From positions 1 to 64,000 of the forward strand of contig CAKZPS010000063.1 in assembly GCA_937139415.1 (NCBI GenBank): DNA of 64,000 nt. The letters run 5' to 3'. Each line of letters begins with the position of its first letter. Positions within the stretch are counted from its first letter, which is position 1. The translations under genes were made by a program, and so were the position numbers. Below are positions 16,995 through 25,984 of the stretch, one piece after another. The notes beneath the pieces are model-generated. The model was not told the DNA's origin. It did no database searches and saw only the letters and a list, made by a program, of their open reading frames with translations. The DNA comes from an uncultured bacterium (lineage in GTDB: Bacteria; Atribacterota; Atribacteria; Atribacterales; Caldatribacteriaceae).

Positions 16995-18742
16995 GGTGGT
17001 GCTCTATCCGGGAAGTTGGTTGTACAACGCGGGAGTAGTGGGATTACTTCGCATCCTCGATTTCGGTGGGAGGTGCAATAGTTACAAGTTTACCAACGAT
17101 GGTGTTAGAATAGATCCAAAAGCCTTCTTCAACTTTGGTTTTCTTTACTTTGCTTACGCAACTAAACTCTATCTGCTAGAGAACTTTGATCGCCTTTCGG
17201 TCTTAAAGTACAGGAAAAGTGAGATTGCGAAACAACTAGGTAAGGAAGGAGAAAGGCAGGTTAGAGAGAAGCTCAGAAACATCGATCAGGAGATTAGACA
17301 AAAAATTTTTGCTCTTGAGGCAGGGGGAGATTGACAACAATTTACGAAACAAATAGAGGATATGCGAGAACTCAATGTTTCAGCAACTCAATTGGGAATA
17401 AAAGTGGAGGAGCTTTCAAAGTTCCTGGACGAATTGAAGACGACAAAAAAAGCCTCTGATTACTTAGGGCGGTTCTACTTCAACAAGGATGTTATAGCTA
17501 ATCCAAAGGGTAGGAGGCCCCAAAGAATTGAAAAGTTCACTGAAGAATATCTTTCCTTTTTGAAAGCTAACTCTTCCCAAGACGGAGAATGTACCTGCTT
17601 TCTTTGTGGTCGTAAATATCAAGATTTGGAGTCCTTCTCTGAACTCACTGAAGGAGATTTTTCCTGTTTAGGGATAAGCAAAAATGAATTTGATAACGTG
17701 TATTCGTTCTACGCCAGTGACGGTGTATCATATCCGATGAAGTGCCCACTATGTCAATTGATTCTTTTGTGTGCCTTTGCCGGGTTTAACAAGAAGCCGA
17801 GGCAGGTGCGCGAGATTGACGAAACAGAGCATATCTTCGTGAATTATTCCCATATAGAGGAAGCTTATCGAGTGAATAACCGGCTAAATAGTTTCATGCA
17901 GGAAGCGAATTTGAAAATTTTTACAACAAAACAAAAAAATCCTCAACCCTTACTTACATACCTTAGAGGTAGTTCTTGAGGTTGTGGAGAGAAAGACGCG
18001 TTGGACGTTGGAAAATATCCTTTTCGTCGAAATAAAAACCTCGTCAAGAAAAAATCAGAACAAGCCTCATTTCGTTTACTTTAACCTGGATCAAGCTTTT
18101 GCCGAGGTCGTTGAAGAATTCAGTGCTTTCAAGCAACTGATTTCCGCTTTGGCTTTTCGTTATGAAGTAAATAAGAATGTCGAGGTCTATCTCTCTACTG
18201 AAATCCTGAAAAGGCTAATCCAGAAACAACCTATTGTACCCCTTGCTCTCAAATATCTTTCTGAAAGTATTGCTAATCAAGAAACGCGTCTTGGGCCTCT
18301 TTGGTCAATGATTGTTCTTGATTTTGTGCTTCGTAAAAAAAGAAGTGGTTTTCAGGAGGTGAGTGAATTGAGCAGTGGAGAAGTTTACGGTATCCTTCGG
18401 AGGATCCAAGATTGCGGTGCTTCCAGTTTCTCCATGGAGGAGATTGACCTCGAGAAACGTTTCCACCTTGCTCAACGATTTTTATCCCTCATCCGAGGAA
18501 CAAGAAAAGAGGATTTCTGCAATGAACTCTTGAGATTATATGTAGTCCATGAAAAACCGATACCCAAAGAAGTAAGCGATCTCATTTACGAGAGTGAAAT
18601 TGTTTCCTTCCAGGAGAAGGCATTGGCGTTTATTACCGGACTCTTGAGTTTAAGAAAGGGATCAATCTTAACCCGAGGTAGAAAATCGAACAGAGGAGGT
18701 TTCATGATGTGGAGAGAAAAGATGAGGAGAGAAAAGCATTAA
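16987..18742 (+). pseudogene. cst1: Cas8a1/Cst1, large subunit of a type I-B (Tneap) Cascade (nonsense codon and frameshift)
   Basis: Starts MDEVVLYPGSWLYNAGVVGLLRI, characteristic of Cst1/Cas8a1, and has the paired zinc-finger cysteines CTCFLCGRKY and MKCPLCQLILLCAF. Reading in one frame meets TGA at 17332-17334, after LEAGGD, and continues QQFTKQIEDMREL in the same frame. A second break near 17970 (one extra base in AGAGGTAG) moves the frame to VVLEVVERKTRWTLENILF. With one sense codon and one base removed, the protein is about 584 residues and ends at 18742, overlapping cas7. Cas8 recognises the PAM and opens target DNA, so its loss would disable interference. Confidence 0.85.
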
Positions 18743-19650
18743 CCTTGACTGCTGTGGTAAAGGCCTTTCCATTAAACTACGACGAGGGGTACGGCAATGT
18801 GGCAGTGGCAAAAAAGGTACACCGAGGTAATGGTGAAACTTACCTTTTCGCTTCCAGACAGTCGATTCGCTACAGCATTACTGAATGGTGCTTCCAAAAC
18901 GCTGGTTGGAAAAGGGCTACTGTTTCATCTGGTGAGGGAAACAAAAAAGTTGTCCAGCTTGATCTCAAACAATCATCGGGATCAGAAGAGGAAAATTATT
19001 TCGAAGAGGCCGATCTCTTTGGGTACATGATCACGACTGGAGAAACCAAAACGAGAAGCGCCGTAGCTCGGCTGACACATCTTATTTCTCTCGAGGCTTA
19101 TTACGGAGATCAAGAATTTCTCAATAACAAGGGTTTTGCCGACAGAATCAAAACAACACCGAATCTGGCAAACATCGAAACAGGGTATGGTTATTATAAG
19201 TACACCTTAGCGGTAGATCTTGATAGAGTAGGTAAGGATGAAAATTTCGGTTATAAATTTGATAAAGAGAAAAGAAAGAAAAGAGTAAAAGATTTGTTGG
19301 AAGCAATAAAATTCCTCTATCGAGATATAAAAGGTCGCAGGGAGGATCTTCGTCCTCTTTTTGTCATTGGAGGTGTTTACCCTATAAAGTTGCTCTTTTT
19401 TCACAATGCGGTTAATATCTACTGGCGTGGCTCAAAACCTTTCGTCAGCAGAGAAAGCATTAAAGAAGTGCTGAGGGTGGAATTGCGCGAAAAGAACGGA
19501 ACAAAGGAAAAAGTAGTTGACTATACAAAAATAGGTATTCAACGAGGAGAATTTGGAAATGATGGAGACTGGACAAAATCGCCTTTTGAAGCTATTGACG
19601 ATATAAAGAAGGACGTAGAAGAAGCTTTTGACAAATGGCTCCAACATTGA
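18709..19650 (+). CDS. cst2: Cas7/Cst2 (DevR family), Cascade backbone subunit
   Basis: 313 residues, RAMP-fold crRNA-binding subunit of the Tneap I-B complex. Recognisable parts are LTLTAVVKAFPLNYDEG, FASRQSIRYSITEW, FGYMITTGETKTRSAVARL and HLISLEAYYGDQEF. It starts at GTG 18709, ten bases after GAGGAGG and inside the end of cas8. Its stop overlaps the cas5 start by 16 bases. Intact. Confidence 0.88.
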   Translation: MERKDEERKALTLTAVVKAFPLNYDEGYGNVAVAKKVHRGNGETYLFASRQSIRYSITEWCFQNAGWKRATVSSGEGNKKVVQLDLKQSSGSEEENYFEEADLFGYMITTGETKTRSAVARLTHLISLEAYYGDQEFLNNKGFADRIKTTPNLANIETGYGYYKYTLAVDLDRVGKDENFGYKFDKEKRKKRVKDLLEAIKFLYRDIKGRREDLRPLFVIGGVYPIKLLFFHNAVNIYWRGSKPFVSRESIKEVLRVELREKNGTKEKVVDYTKIGIQRGEFGNDGDWTKSPFEAIDDIKKDVEEAFDKWLQH

Positions 19651-20333
19651 GGATCGAGATCAAACAGGACAAGGCTGTATATAGGACACCTTACTCTATG
19701 GAGATAATCGAAACATATCCTTTGCCTCCCTACTCCACAATTATTGGCTTTCTCCACAATATGTTGGGCTTAAAAGAAGTCCTTTGGGAAATCAATGTCT
19801 CTATTCAAGGCTCCCATGAGGGGGTATTGAGAGAATATGTCAGTTTTCACAAGTACTCTAAGGGGGAACGAGAGGGGAAAATCTATCCGATAGTAGTCAC
19901 TTCTTTGGTAAAGCCTTTTCTTGTAGTACATGTGAGGATGTCGAATGCAGACTGGCACAGACGACTTTTGGCGGCATTACAAGACCCTTTATACTTCCCT
20001 TACTTAGGACGTCCGGAAGATTTGATTACTGAGCTTAAGGTAACTGAGGTAGAAGAAACTGTTTTCCGCTCTAAGAATTCCCCAAGGGGAGGATTGGAGC
20101 TATCCTTTGACACTTACGTGCCTGTGGCTCAAGCAAGAACTTACGATCTATATGGCATGCGTTATTTTCTCCCAAGCTACTATCGTAAGAAAGAAAAAGG
20201 AACTCCTTCTAAGGGACTGCGTATGCGGGTCTTTGAATTAATCCCTGTCTTTTACGTCCAGAAGGGGAGATCGATCGTGCAAGATGTCCGAGTAGATAGC
20301 AAAGGCCTTCCCATATGGTGGATGACATTATAG
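19635..20333 (+). CDS. cas5t: Cas5 (Tneap type)
   Basis: 232 residues. The N-terminus MAPTLRIEIKQDKAVYRTP followed by METYPLPPYSTIIGF-like sequence (residues ~25-40: EIIETYPLPPYSTIIGFLH) is the Cas5 signature that holds the 5' handle of crRNA. The start ATG lies in the end of cas7 and the stop overlaps cas3 by 19 bases, as expected in a translationally coupled I-B operon. Intact. Confidence 0.87.
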   Translation: MAPTLRIEIKQDKAVYRTPYSMEIIETYPLPPYSTIIGFLHNMLGLKEVLWEINVSIQGSHEGVLREYVSFHKYSKGEREGKIYPIVVTSLVKPFLVVHVRMSNADWHRRLLAALQDPLYFPYLGRPEDLITELKVTEVEETVFRSKNSPRGGLELSFDTYVPVAQARTYDLYGMRYFLPSYYRKKEKGTPSKGLRMRVFELIPVFYVQKGRSIVQDVRVDSKGLPIWWMTL

Positions 20334-22460
20334 CTAAATCGAGGCCAAAGCAGACCCTGAAGGAACACACCGAAAAACTTCTTGAGAATTACCATGTTCT
20401 CAAAGAAAGTTATCCATTTCCTTTAAATAAAGAGGATTGGGAAATACTACAAAAAGCGTGTCTCTTCCATGATTTTGGGAAAGCAAATGAGTATTTCCAA
20501 TCTCTTATAAGAGGTCAAGGGAGCCTTAACCAGCGCCTCAACTTTCCCCACAATTTTCTCTCCATCGCCTTTATTCCTGAAAATGACGAATTGCTCATGC
20601 GATTGGTAGCTTTCCATCACTGGAGAGATATTCCTCCTATCGAAATGTAGCCTTAGAGGCTATTCATCAAGATATAGAGAGATACTTACCAAAAATTAAC
20701 GAGTAACGGTTTATTATTCTCCTGGGTTTGTTGAATCGTCTGGATCACGCTTCATCTGCAGGAGTGTCTGTAGAGAAGAGAAGACTTGAAAAATTTCCGG
20801 TAACCAGAGGCAAATTATTGCAAAAGACCTCCTGTCCCTGGCAGTTAAAAGAATTTAAGGAACAATATCAACAGCAAAACGGAGTTATTGCGGCCTCTAC
20901 AGGCTTGGGAAAGACCGAGATGGGGCTCTTGTGGAGCGGTGGAGGGAAAACTTTCTATACTCTCCCCATACGGACCTCAGGTAATCCATGTTCGACCGAT
21001 TAGTCAAGTACTTTGGAAATGAAAATGTTGGTCTTCTCCACAGTGATGCGTTTGGAAGAATCTTGCTTGGTATGGGAGAAAAGGGGGAGACCGATGACGC
21101 ATTGGTACATTATGATACGGCAAAAAACCTCTCGTTTCCTCTTACCGTAGCCACGGCGGATCAAGTGTTCACCTCAGCCTTAAAATTTTTGGGGTTTGAG
21201 AAGATTTACGCTACCTTATCATATTCGAAAATCATTGTAGATGAGATTCAGGCTTATTCTCCTGCCACTGTTGCCATTATCATACAAGCTCTTCAAGAGG
21301 TTCAGAAGCTTGGGGGTAAATATCTCGTTCTCACGGCTACCCTACCTCCTATCATCAAGAGTCATCTCGAGTGCGACTTTTACATTGAGCATATCCCTAA
21401 CTTGGAGAAACACCGAGTGGAACTAGTTTCTGCAGAGATAAATTCTCAAGTCATAAGGTTTGTAGGGAAGTTTTGGGGAAAGAAGATTTTGATTGTCTGC
21501 AACACGGTTAGGAAAGCTCAGGAGGTATATCGAATTCTCAAGGACCGGTATTCTCGATTTCGGGGGTACGATATAGAAAGCTGTTGTGTCAAAAGAAATC
21601 CCCTAATTCTATTTCATGGTTGCTTCACGTCTTGGGATAAAAGGGAAAAGGAGCGTATTGTCCTCGATCAAAAATTCTTGGGTATCTTGGTGGCAACACA
21701 GGTGGTTGAGGTGTCGTTGGACATTGATTTCGATGTCCTCTTGACTGAACTTGCGCCTCTTGAAGTTTTGATTCAGCGAATGGGCAGGATTTATAGGCGA
21801 TACAAGGAAGACGGAAAATACGCTCTGCAAGAACCTAATGTTTATGTCTTCACTGAAAATCCCTCAGGAAAAGGGACTGTGTACGAATCTGAAATTGTTT
21901 CAAAAACTCTGTCTTTTCTCAAGGATGGTATCCTTTCAGAAAGAAACAAGTTAGAAATGGTAGATCAATTCTATTCAGAAGCAAATCTTAGGGATACCAG
22001 ATACCTTGCCTTGTTTCGGAATGCTTTGGATTTCCTTAATAAAAGCTATGGCGAGAATAGTAAGGACAAAGCACAGGAAATTTTCCGGGGTATGGATTCC
22101 GTTAATGTCTTACCATCATCTTTTCTGGAAAGTCCAATTCAAAACCCGTCTCTTTTACAACATTTGTGTCTTCAGCAAGGTATCTCCTTAAAGTCTGCGC
22201 TTATCGGAATTAATTATGGAAACCGAGCTCAAAGGATGCTTGGCTACGAACTCATCAAAGATTTCCTTGTGCCTATAAGGACCTGGACTTTACAAAAAAC
22301 TGAGAGCAAAAGTCTATCGGACCTCGTTAAAAATGATCTTTTTAGAGGCATCTTGGTAGTTGATGGAAGATATGATGAGGAAGGTTTTAAGATTGACGCT
22401 AGAGATTGCAAAAACAGCACTTTCTCTGAGGGGGAAACTTTTGGGGATGGCATCATATGA
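20315..22460 (+). pseudogene. cas3: Cas3 helicase-nuclease (two frameshifts and a nonsense codon)
   Basis: N-terminal HD nuclease (CLFHDFGKAN, HNFLSIAF, FHHWRD) followed by a superfamily 2 helicase: ASTGLGKTEMGLL (motif I), YSKIIVDEIQAYSP (DExH-like box), LVLTATLPP (motif III) and IQRMGRIYRRY (motif VI). Three lesions are seen. Near 20637 one T is missing, breaking IPPYRNVALEAIHQD. TAA at 20704-20706 falls within KINE-RFIILLGLLNRLDH, explained by CAA to TAA. Near 20986 one G is missing, breaking TSGNAMFDRLVKYFG. Repaired length is about 715 residues. The nuclease and ATP-binding parts are separated from the rest, so DNA destruction should be lost. Confidence 0.87.
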
Positions 22461-22969
22461 GTGATTTCTTGGGGACGTTGGAGAATCTTCACATTACTGG
22501 AGTGAGGGTAAACTACTTCTTTGTATGCCCAAGAAAGCTCTGGCTCTTTGACCGGGGTATACAAATGGAGAAGAACTCCGATCGGGTCTTTTTGGGGAGA
22601 CTCCTTGACGAAGAGAGCTTCCCCAGGAAAAGGAAGAGGATAACCATTGACGATCTCATCGCCATTGATGTTCTCGATGATACAACTGTTTACGAAGTGA
22701 AGTACAGCAGGTCTTTTGAGAAGGCGAGCAAAATGCAACTTGGATATTATCTCTATTACTTGCGAAAGTTGGGTATCGAGAGGGAGGGGCTTCTCTCCTA
22801 TCCCCGGCTTCGGAGAAGAGAGAGTATGATACTCACGGATGGGTTTATTCAAGAAATTGAGGAAGCTCTCTTGAAGATTCAGAAAGTCCTTGCTTTACCC
22901 TCTCCTCCAAAGGCGGCGCGAAGACTATACTGTCCAACGTGCTCGTATTTTGAGTTCTGTTTTGGATAA
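22457..22969 (+). CDS. cas4: Cas4 exonuclease, iron-sulfur RecB-like
   Basis: 170 residues. One cysteine lies in NYFFVCPRKLWLF and three in CPTCSYFEFC at the C-terminus, the four ligands of the Cas4 iron-sulfur cluster. The RecB nuclease core appears as VYEVKYSRSFEKASKMQLGYYLYYL. Cas4 trims prespacers and checks the PAM with Cas1-Cas2. It overlaps cas3 by four bases (ATGA) and is intact. Confidence 0.9.
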   Translation: MSDFLGTLENLHITGVRVNYFFVCPRKLWLFDRGIQMEKNSDRVFLGRLLDEESFPRKRKRITIDDLIAIDVLDDTTVYEVKYSRSFEKASKMQLGYYLYYLRKLGIEREGLLSYPRLRRRESMILTDGFIQEIEEALLKIQKVLALPSPPKAARRLYCPTCSYFEFCFG

Positions 22970-22982
22970 AGGGGGGGTAGAG

Positions 22983-23960
22983 ATGCAGCCATACTATATC
23001 CTGAGTAGCGGAGTGATGAGAAGAAACGAGAATACTCTGCTTATTGAGAAAGAGGATGGGAAAAGAAAGGTTATTCCCATCGAGAATATGGATGCCCTTC
23101 ACCTTTTCGGACAAGTCACTCTCAACACCAATCTCCTCACTTTTCTCGCTCAGCAGGAGAAGCCTCTTCACGTGTATAACTATTATGGGTTCTACAGCGG
23201 CACCTTTCTTCCCCGAGAGGGAAACATTTCGGGAGAAGTCTTGGTTCACCAAGTCGAACATTACCTTAATCCTCAAAAGCGCTTTTCTCTTGCTCTTTCT
23301 TTTGTGGAGGGAGCCATATTTCATGCTCGAAGAAATCTGCGGGAATACCAGGAAACCACATTGTTCATTCAAAAGATTGAGGAAGAGCTGGAGCAGGCAA
23401 AGTATGTGACCACCATTTCCGAGCTTATGGGTTGCGAAGGAAGAGCAAAAGAGGCGTATTATAGAGCGTGGAACATATTTCTTAAAGAAGAATTCCCTTT
23501 TGAAAAAAGAATCAAACATTCTCCCTCGGATCCGGTGAACGCACTCATTTCCTTCGGGAATTCGCTGCTTTATACTACTATTCTCTCCGAGTGTTACAAA
23601 ACCCACCTTCATCCTGCGATTAGTTACCTTTATGAGCCGCGAGAGAGGAGATTTTCTCTGTGTCTTGACCTTGCGGAGATCTTTAAACCCCTTATAGTTG
23701 ATCCAATCATTTTTCGTCTTGTCAATTCTGGTGTTATTGTAAAACGTGACTTTATTCGGGATCTTGAGGGTTGCTATCTCAACGAGGAAGGACGCAAGAA
23801 ATTTCTCCAGGCTTTCGAAGAAAAATTGTGTACCACCATTAAACATCGCCGTCTAAAGCGCAAGGTTTCTTACAGGACCGTTTTGCGCCTCGAGTGCTAC
23901 AAGCTCATCAAGCACCTTCTGGGGGATGAAGTGTATGCTCCCTTTAAGGCGTGGTGGTAA
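22983..23960 (+). CDS. cas1: Cas1 integrase (type I-B)
   Basis: Spacer-integration nuclease, 325 residues, starting MQPYYILSSGVMRRNENTLLI at ATG 22983. The upstream part of this open frame overlaps cas4 and is not family-like. Metal-binding residues are in place: Glu in ELMGCEGRAKEAYY, His in THLHPAISYLYEP, Asp in LCLDLAEIFKP. SDPVNALISFGNSLLYT is the usual central helix. It is 13 bases after cas4 and one base before cas2. The protein looks intact, but its partner Cas2 is broken. Confidence 0.92.
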   Translation: MQPYYILSSGVMRRNENTLLIEKEDGKRKVIPIENMDALHLFGQVTLNTNLLTFLAQQEKPLHVYNYYGFYSGTFLPREGNISGEVLVHQVEHYLNPQKRFSLALSFVEGAIFHARRNLREYQETTLFIQKIEEELEQAKYVTTISELMGCEGRAKEAYYRAWNIFLKEEFPFEKRIKHSPSDPVNALISFGNSLLYTTILSECYKTHLHPAISYLYEPRERRFSLCLDLAEIFKPLIVDPIIFRLVNSGVIVKRDFIRDLEGCYLNEEGRKKFLQAFEEKLCTTIKHRRLKRKVSYRTVLRLECYKLIKHLLGDEVYAPFKAWW

Positions 23961-23961
23961 C

Positions 23962-24231
23962 ATGCCGTACTGTATCGTGACTTATGATGTTGGGGAGGAG
24001 TGAATTAACCGGGTGCGGAAGATTCTTAAACGCTATTTCACTTGAGTTCAGAATTCTGTTTTTGAAGGAGAGATTCGGGAAGGCATGCTCGAAAAGTGCT
24101 TTCGGGAAATACAAAAAGCCATAAAAGAGGATAGTGACTCCGTATATGTATACCATTTTGAACTTCAAAGTTCGTGTGTAAAACGCGTCATTGGTTGCGA
24201 AAAAGAAAAGGTGCTCAATCTTATATCGTAG
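23962..24231 (+). pseudogene. cas2: Cas2 (two in-frame TGA codons)
   Basis: Reading from ATG 23962 gives MPYCIVTYDVGEE, TGA (24001-24003), INRVRKILKRYFT, TGA (24043-24045), VQNSVFEGEIREGMLEK and on to TAG at 24229-24231, 89 codons in one frame. This is clearly Cas2: a TYDV strand with its Asp, then KRYFT-W-VQNSVFEGE. The first TGA sits where relatives often have Arg (CGA to TGA) and the second exactly at the conserved Trp (TGG to TGA). Both are explained by single C-to-T or G-to-A changes. TGA ends many intact genes here and TGG encodes Trp elsewhere, so recoding is unlikely. The gene is too short on each side to be listed as an open frame. Confidence 0.88.
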
Positions 24232-24990
24232 TTTTCTGCATCGAAGGGGTGGTGTTCTTGACTACCTTAAGAGGAGCTTTATTTCTGGATAGAAGCACAT
24301 TTTTGAGGGTTGGGTGGAAAACCCTACCGGAGGTTCGCTGCAGAAAGTTTCATTTTTGGACTTTTCCTTTCCTCAAGAAAATGTTTCTTTCTCTTTTCGT
24401 ACATGCGTTTTTATTTTTATTTGGTTTTTGGGTTTGATCTGAACTATGTGGGATGTAAACACGTTTTAGGTTTTTCATCTCCGTTAGTAGTAACCCGCTT
24501 TTCCTTGTTACCGCGAGGCGCATGTTCCGTGCCGTGGCGTGGTCTCTCTTTTGAATCAAGAGAAAAAGATGTTTCGCCTTAGTGGAGGTCGTAATGGAAA
24601 ACCAGGTTCACGAGGACGAATGAGAGAAACTGAGGTTCGAAAAAACGGGGGAAACGAGATTTGTCATACTCCCAGACGTCATATTCTTGGGTTCTTATCG
24701 TGATTAGAATTTAATCAGACTATACGCATGCACAAGAACCTGCGCACATTATCCTCACGTTATGAGAGAATGAAGCGGGCTACGCCCGAGGCGTTCAGAC
24801 GCCTCTCTCACATGATTGGCTTCTTGGGGATTGTGAATATTTTTTTCGAGATCTCTCTTTAGGTTAATCGATTCCGTGTTTTTGCCTCTCTCTTGACAAA
24901 GAGGAAAATACACCCTTCTGAAAATCTGGAATCTCCTACAATAAGGGGTAGGAAAATGAGTTTTTCGAAATCGAGGGAACAGAGGAGGTG
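24232..24990. other. Gene-free region after cas2
   Basis: About 760 bases without a supported gene. It holds the single repeat at 24432-24460 and two adjacent hairpins at 24775-24804 (GCGGGC-TA-CGCCCG-like, then AGGCGT-TCAG-ACGCCT). These could mark a terminator or small structured RNA, though no T run follows. A consensus TTGACA at 24893-24898 has no good -10 at 16-18 bases. The rest is T-rich and shows no protein-like composition. It is probably the footprint of a lost CRISPR array and leader. Confidence 0.5.
24432..24460 (+). CRISPR. Solitary CRISPR-repeat-like remnant
   Basis: A 29-base segment beginning GTTTGATCTGAACTATG and ending GGGATGTAAAC, 200 bases after cas2. It has the length, the GTTT start and the ...AAAC end typical of thermophile type I-B repeats. 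No second copy is found at spacer distance (60-70 bases) on either side, nor elsewhere in the window on either strand. It is best read as the last relic of the array, perhaps a degenerate terminal repeat. It could also be a chance resemblance, but the position beside cas2 argues against that. Confidence 0.6.
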
Positions 24991-25056
24991 ATGAGCGAGA
25001 CCAAAGTGATCACTAAGGTTGGTAAGCTTATCTTGGGTAATACGAAAATTTTTTAA
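24991..25056 (+). CDS. Possible 21-residue leader peptide
   Basis: ATG at 24991 directly follows a strong GAGGAGGTG ribosome site and opens a 21-codon frame (MSETKVITKVGKLILGNTKI, then F, stop). It lies about 60 bases before the c-di-GMP riboswitch. No family is recognised. It may be a leader peptide, or the start of a gene whose remainder has decayed. Support comes only from the ribosome site and short frame. Confidence 0.3.
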   Translation: MSETKVITKVGKLILGNTKIF

Positions 25057-25114
25057 AATTCCCCCTTTTCCCCCTAAAGTTCTTTCTTCCTTTGCCGATA
25101 TACAGAGTAAGGAA

Positions 25115-25196
25115 ATGAAAGGGTAAACTCTCCGAAAGGGGAGGGCACAAAGCCACGGGCCTACGGTGGGAACACTAAGGTAGCCGGGTTGCCAAG
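25115..25196 (+). promoter_or_regulatory. Cyclic di-GMP-I (GEMM) riboswitch
   Basis: The order of conserved elements matches the GEMM-I aptamer: AAAGGGTAAACT, a hairpin CTCTCC-GAAA-GGGGAG with GNRA loop, GGGCACAAAGCC (consensus GGACGCAAAGCC), CACGGGCCTA, a second arm, then GGTAGCCGGGTTGCC closing with the first segment. This aptamer senses c-di-GMP. It lies 65 bases before the C39-like lipoprotein gene, whose ribosome site can be paired (see 25230-25253). Identification is by eye; a covariance-model search would settle it. Confidence 0.85.
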
Positions 25197-25229
25197 TTCC
25201 TTTCTTTTTAGGCTTGTTTTGTTGCCCAT

Positions 25230-25253
25230 ACTCCCTCTCGGATGCAAGGGGGT
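25230..25253 (+). promoter_or_regulatory. Hairpin covering the ribosome site of the C39-like lipoprotein gene
   Basis: ACTCCCT (25230-25236) can pair with AGGGGGT (25247-25253), a 7-bp stem with one G-T pair. AGGGGG is the Shine-Dalgarno of the ATG at 25261. It may be the output element of the upstream riboswitch, acting on translation; no T-tailed terminator is seen between aptamer and gene. Confidence 0.45.
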
Positions 25254-25260
25254 CTTCGGG

Positions 25261-25899
25261 ATGAGAAAACGGCAGGTCGTCTTCTTGGTTTTAGGTTTAT
25301 TGGTAGTGGTCTTAGCCGGGTGTTCTTCGCAGCTCACGCTTCCCCCTCAGAATCGAGAAAGTCTCTTTCTCTCCCGATGGGTAGAGAATTCCTCTTCTCG
25401 GGTACTCCTTGACGTTCCATTTTTGCCTCAGGTTCCCCCTGGTGATTGGGCCAATACCCGTAATTGTGGAGTTGCTGCGGCAGTGATGGTGAAGGCTTAC
25501 TACTATGGGAGTACTCCAACTCCCCAAGACATTGTTGAAGCCGATGAATGGCTTCACGCCCGTTTTGGACTTCCGCTCAATAATTATAATGGAGATTTTA
25601 CCAATGTTTTTCAAATCCGTAGTTGGCTTGAAGCGCAAGGGATTTCGACTCGTATCGGTATGGGAAATGGAGAGATGTTACGTTCTTTTCTGAAGGAAGG
25701 AAAACCGGTCATTGTTGCCGTTTTTGCCCACATGAATCCGAGGAGTGCTAAACACGCCATGCTCCTTGTAGGAATGACCCAGGATGCGGTGATCGTACAT
25801 GATCCTGGGAAACCTAATGGCGCGAGCAACGTGTATTCTCTCAATCAATTCTTATCAAGTTGGCAGGCGCAGAATAACTGGTATATCACCATTGAATGA
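25261..25899 (+). CDS. C39-like (papain-fold) peptidase family lipoprotein
   Basis: 212 residues. A lipoprotein signal peptide ends in the lipobox LAGC (Cys about 21). The body is a peptidase_C39-like domain with the catalytic triad visible: Cys69 in NCGVAAA, His165 in KHAMLLVG and Asp181 in VHDPGK. PVIVAVFAH is the typical strand before the His. It probably cleaves or binds peptides at the outer face of the cytoplasmic or outer membrane. It starts at ATG 25261, eight bases after AGGGGG. Frames upstream of that ATG lie in the riboswitch and are not coding. Control by c-di-GMP suggests a role in surface or biofilm change, for example processing of an adhesin; that part is inference. Confidence 0.8.
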   Translation: MRKRQVVFLVLGLLVVVLAGCSSQLTLPPQNRESLFLSRWVENSSSRVLLDVPFLPQVPPGDWANTRNCGVAAAVMVKAYYYGSTPTPQDIVEADEWLHARFGLPLNNYNGDFTNVFQIRSWLEAQGISTRIGMGNGEMLRSFLKEGKPVIVAVFAHMNPRSAKHAMLLVGMTQDAVIVHDPGKPNGASNVYSLNQFLSSWQAQNNWYITIE

Positions 25900-25984
25900 A
25901 AAATGAGTACCAGCGAGTGGTGAAAATAGGAAAATTTTCCTATAGCTTTTTCTCGCGGAAACCGCTATCCTCAAGAGGAAAAAG

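Noticed and set aside
22845-23846. Long minus-strand open frame opposite cas1
   Set aside because: It is the antisense of an intact cas1 with all catalytic residues; no ribosome site or family-like sequence.
23962-24231. TGA read as tryptophan or another amino acid in cas2 and cas8
   Set aside because: Many intact genes in the window end in TGA at the expected length and use TGG for Trp; only decaying cas genes have in-frame TGA.
24620-24650. tRNA-like GGTTCGAAA segment
   Set aside because: No acceptor or anticodon stem can be drawn around it; no other tRNA T-arm pattern was seen in the window.
24893-24942. Promoter from TTGACA at 24893 and TACAAT at 24937
   Set aside because: The spacing is 38 bases and neither box has a good partner at 16-18 bases.
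24232-25114. A CRISPR array after cas2
   Set aside because: Only one repeat-like unit is found; no regularly spaced copies on either side.
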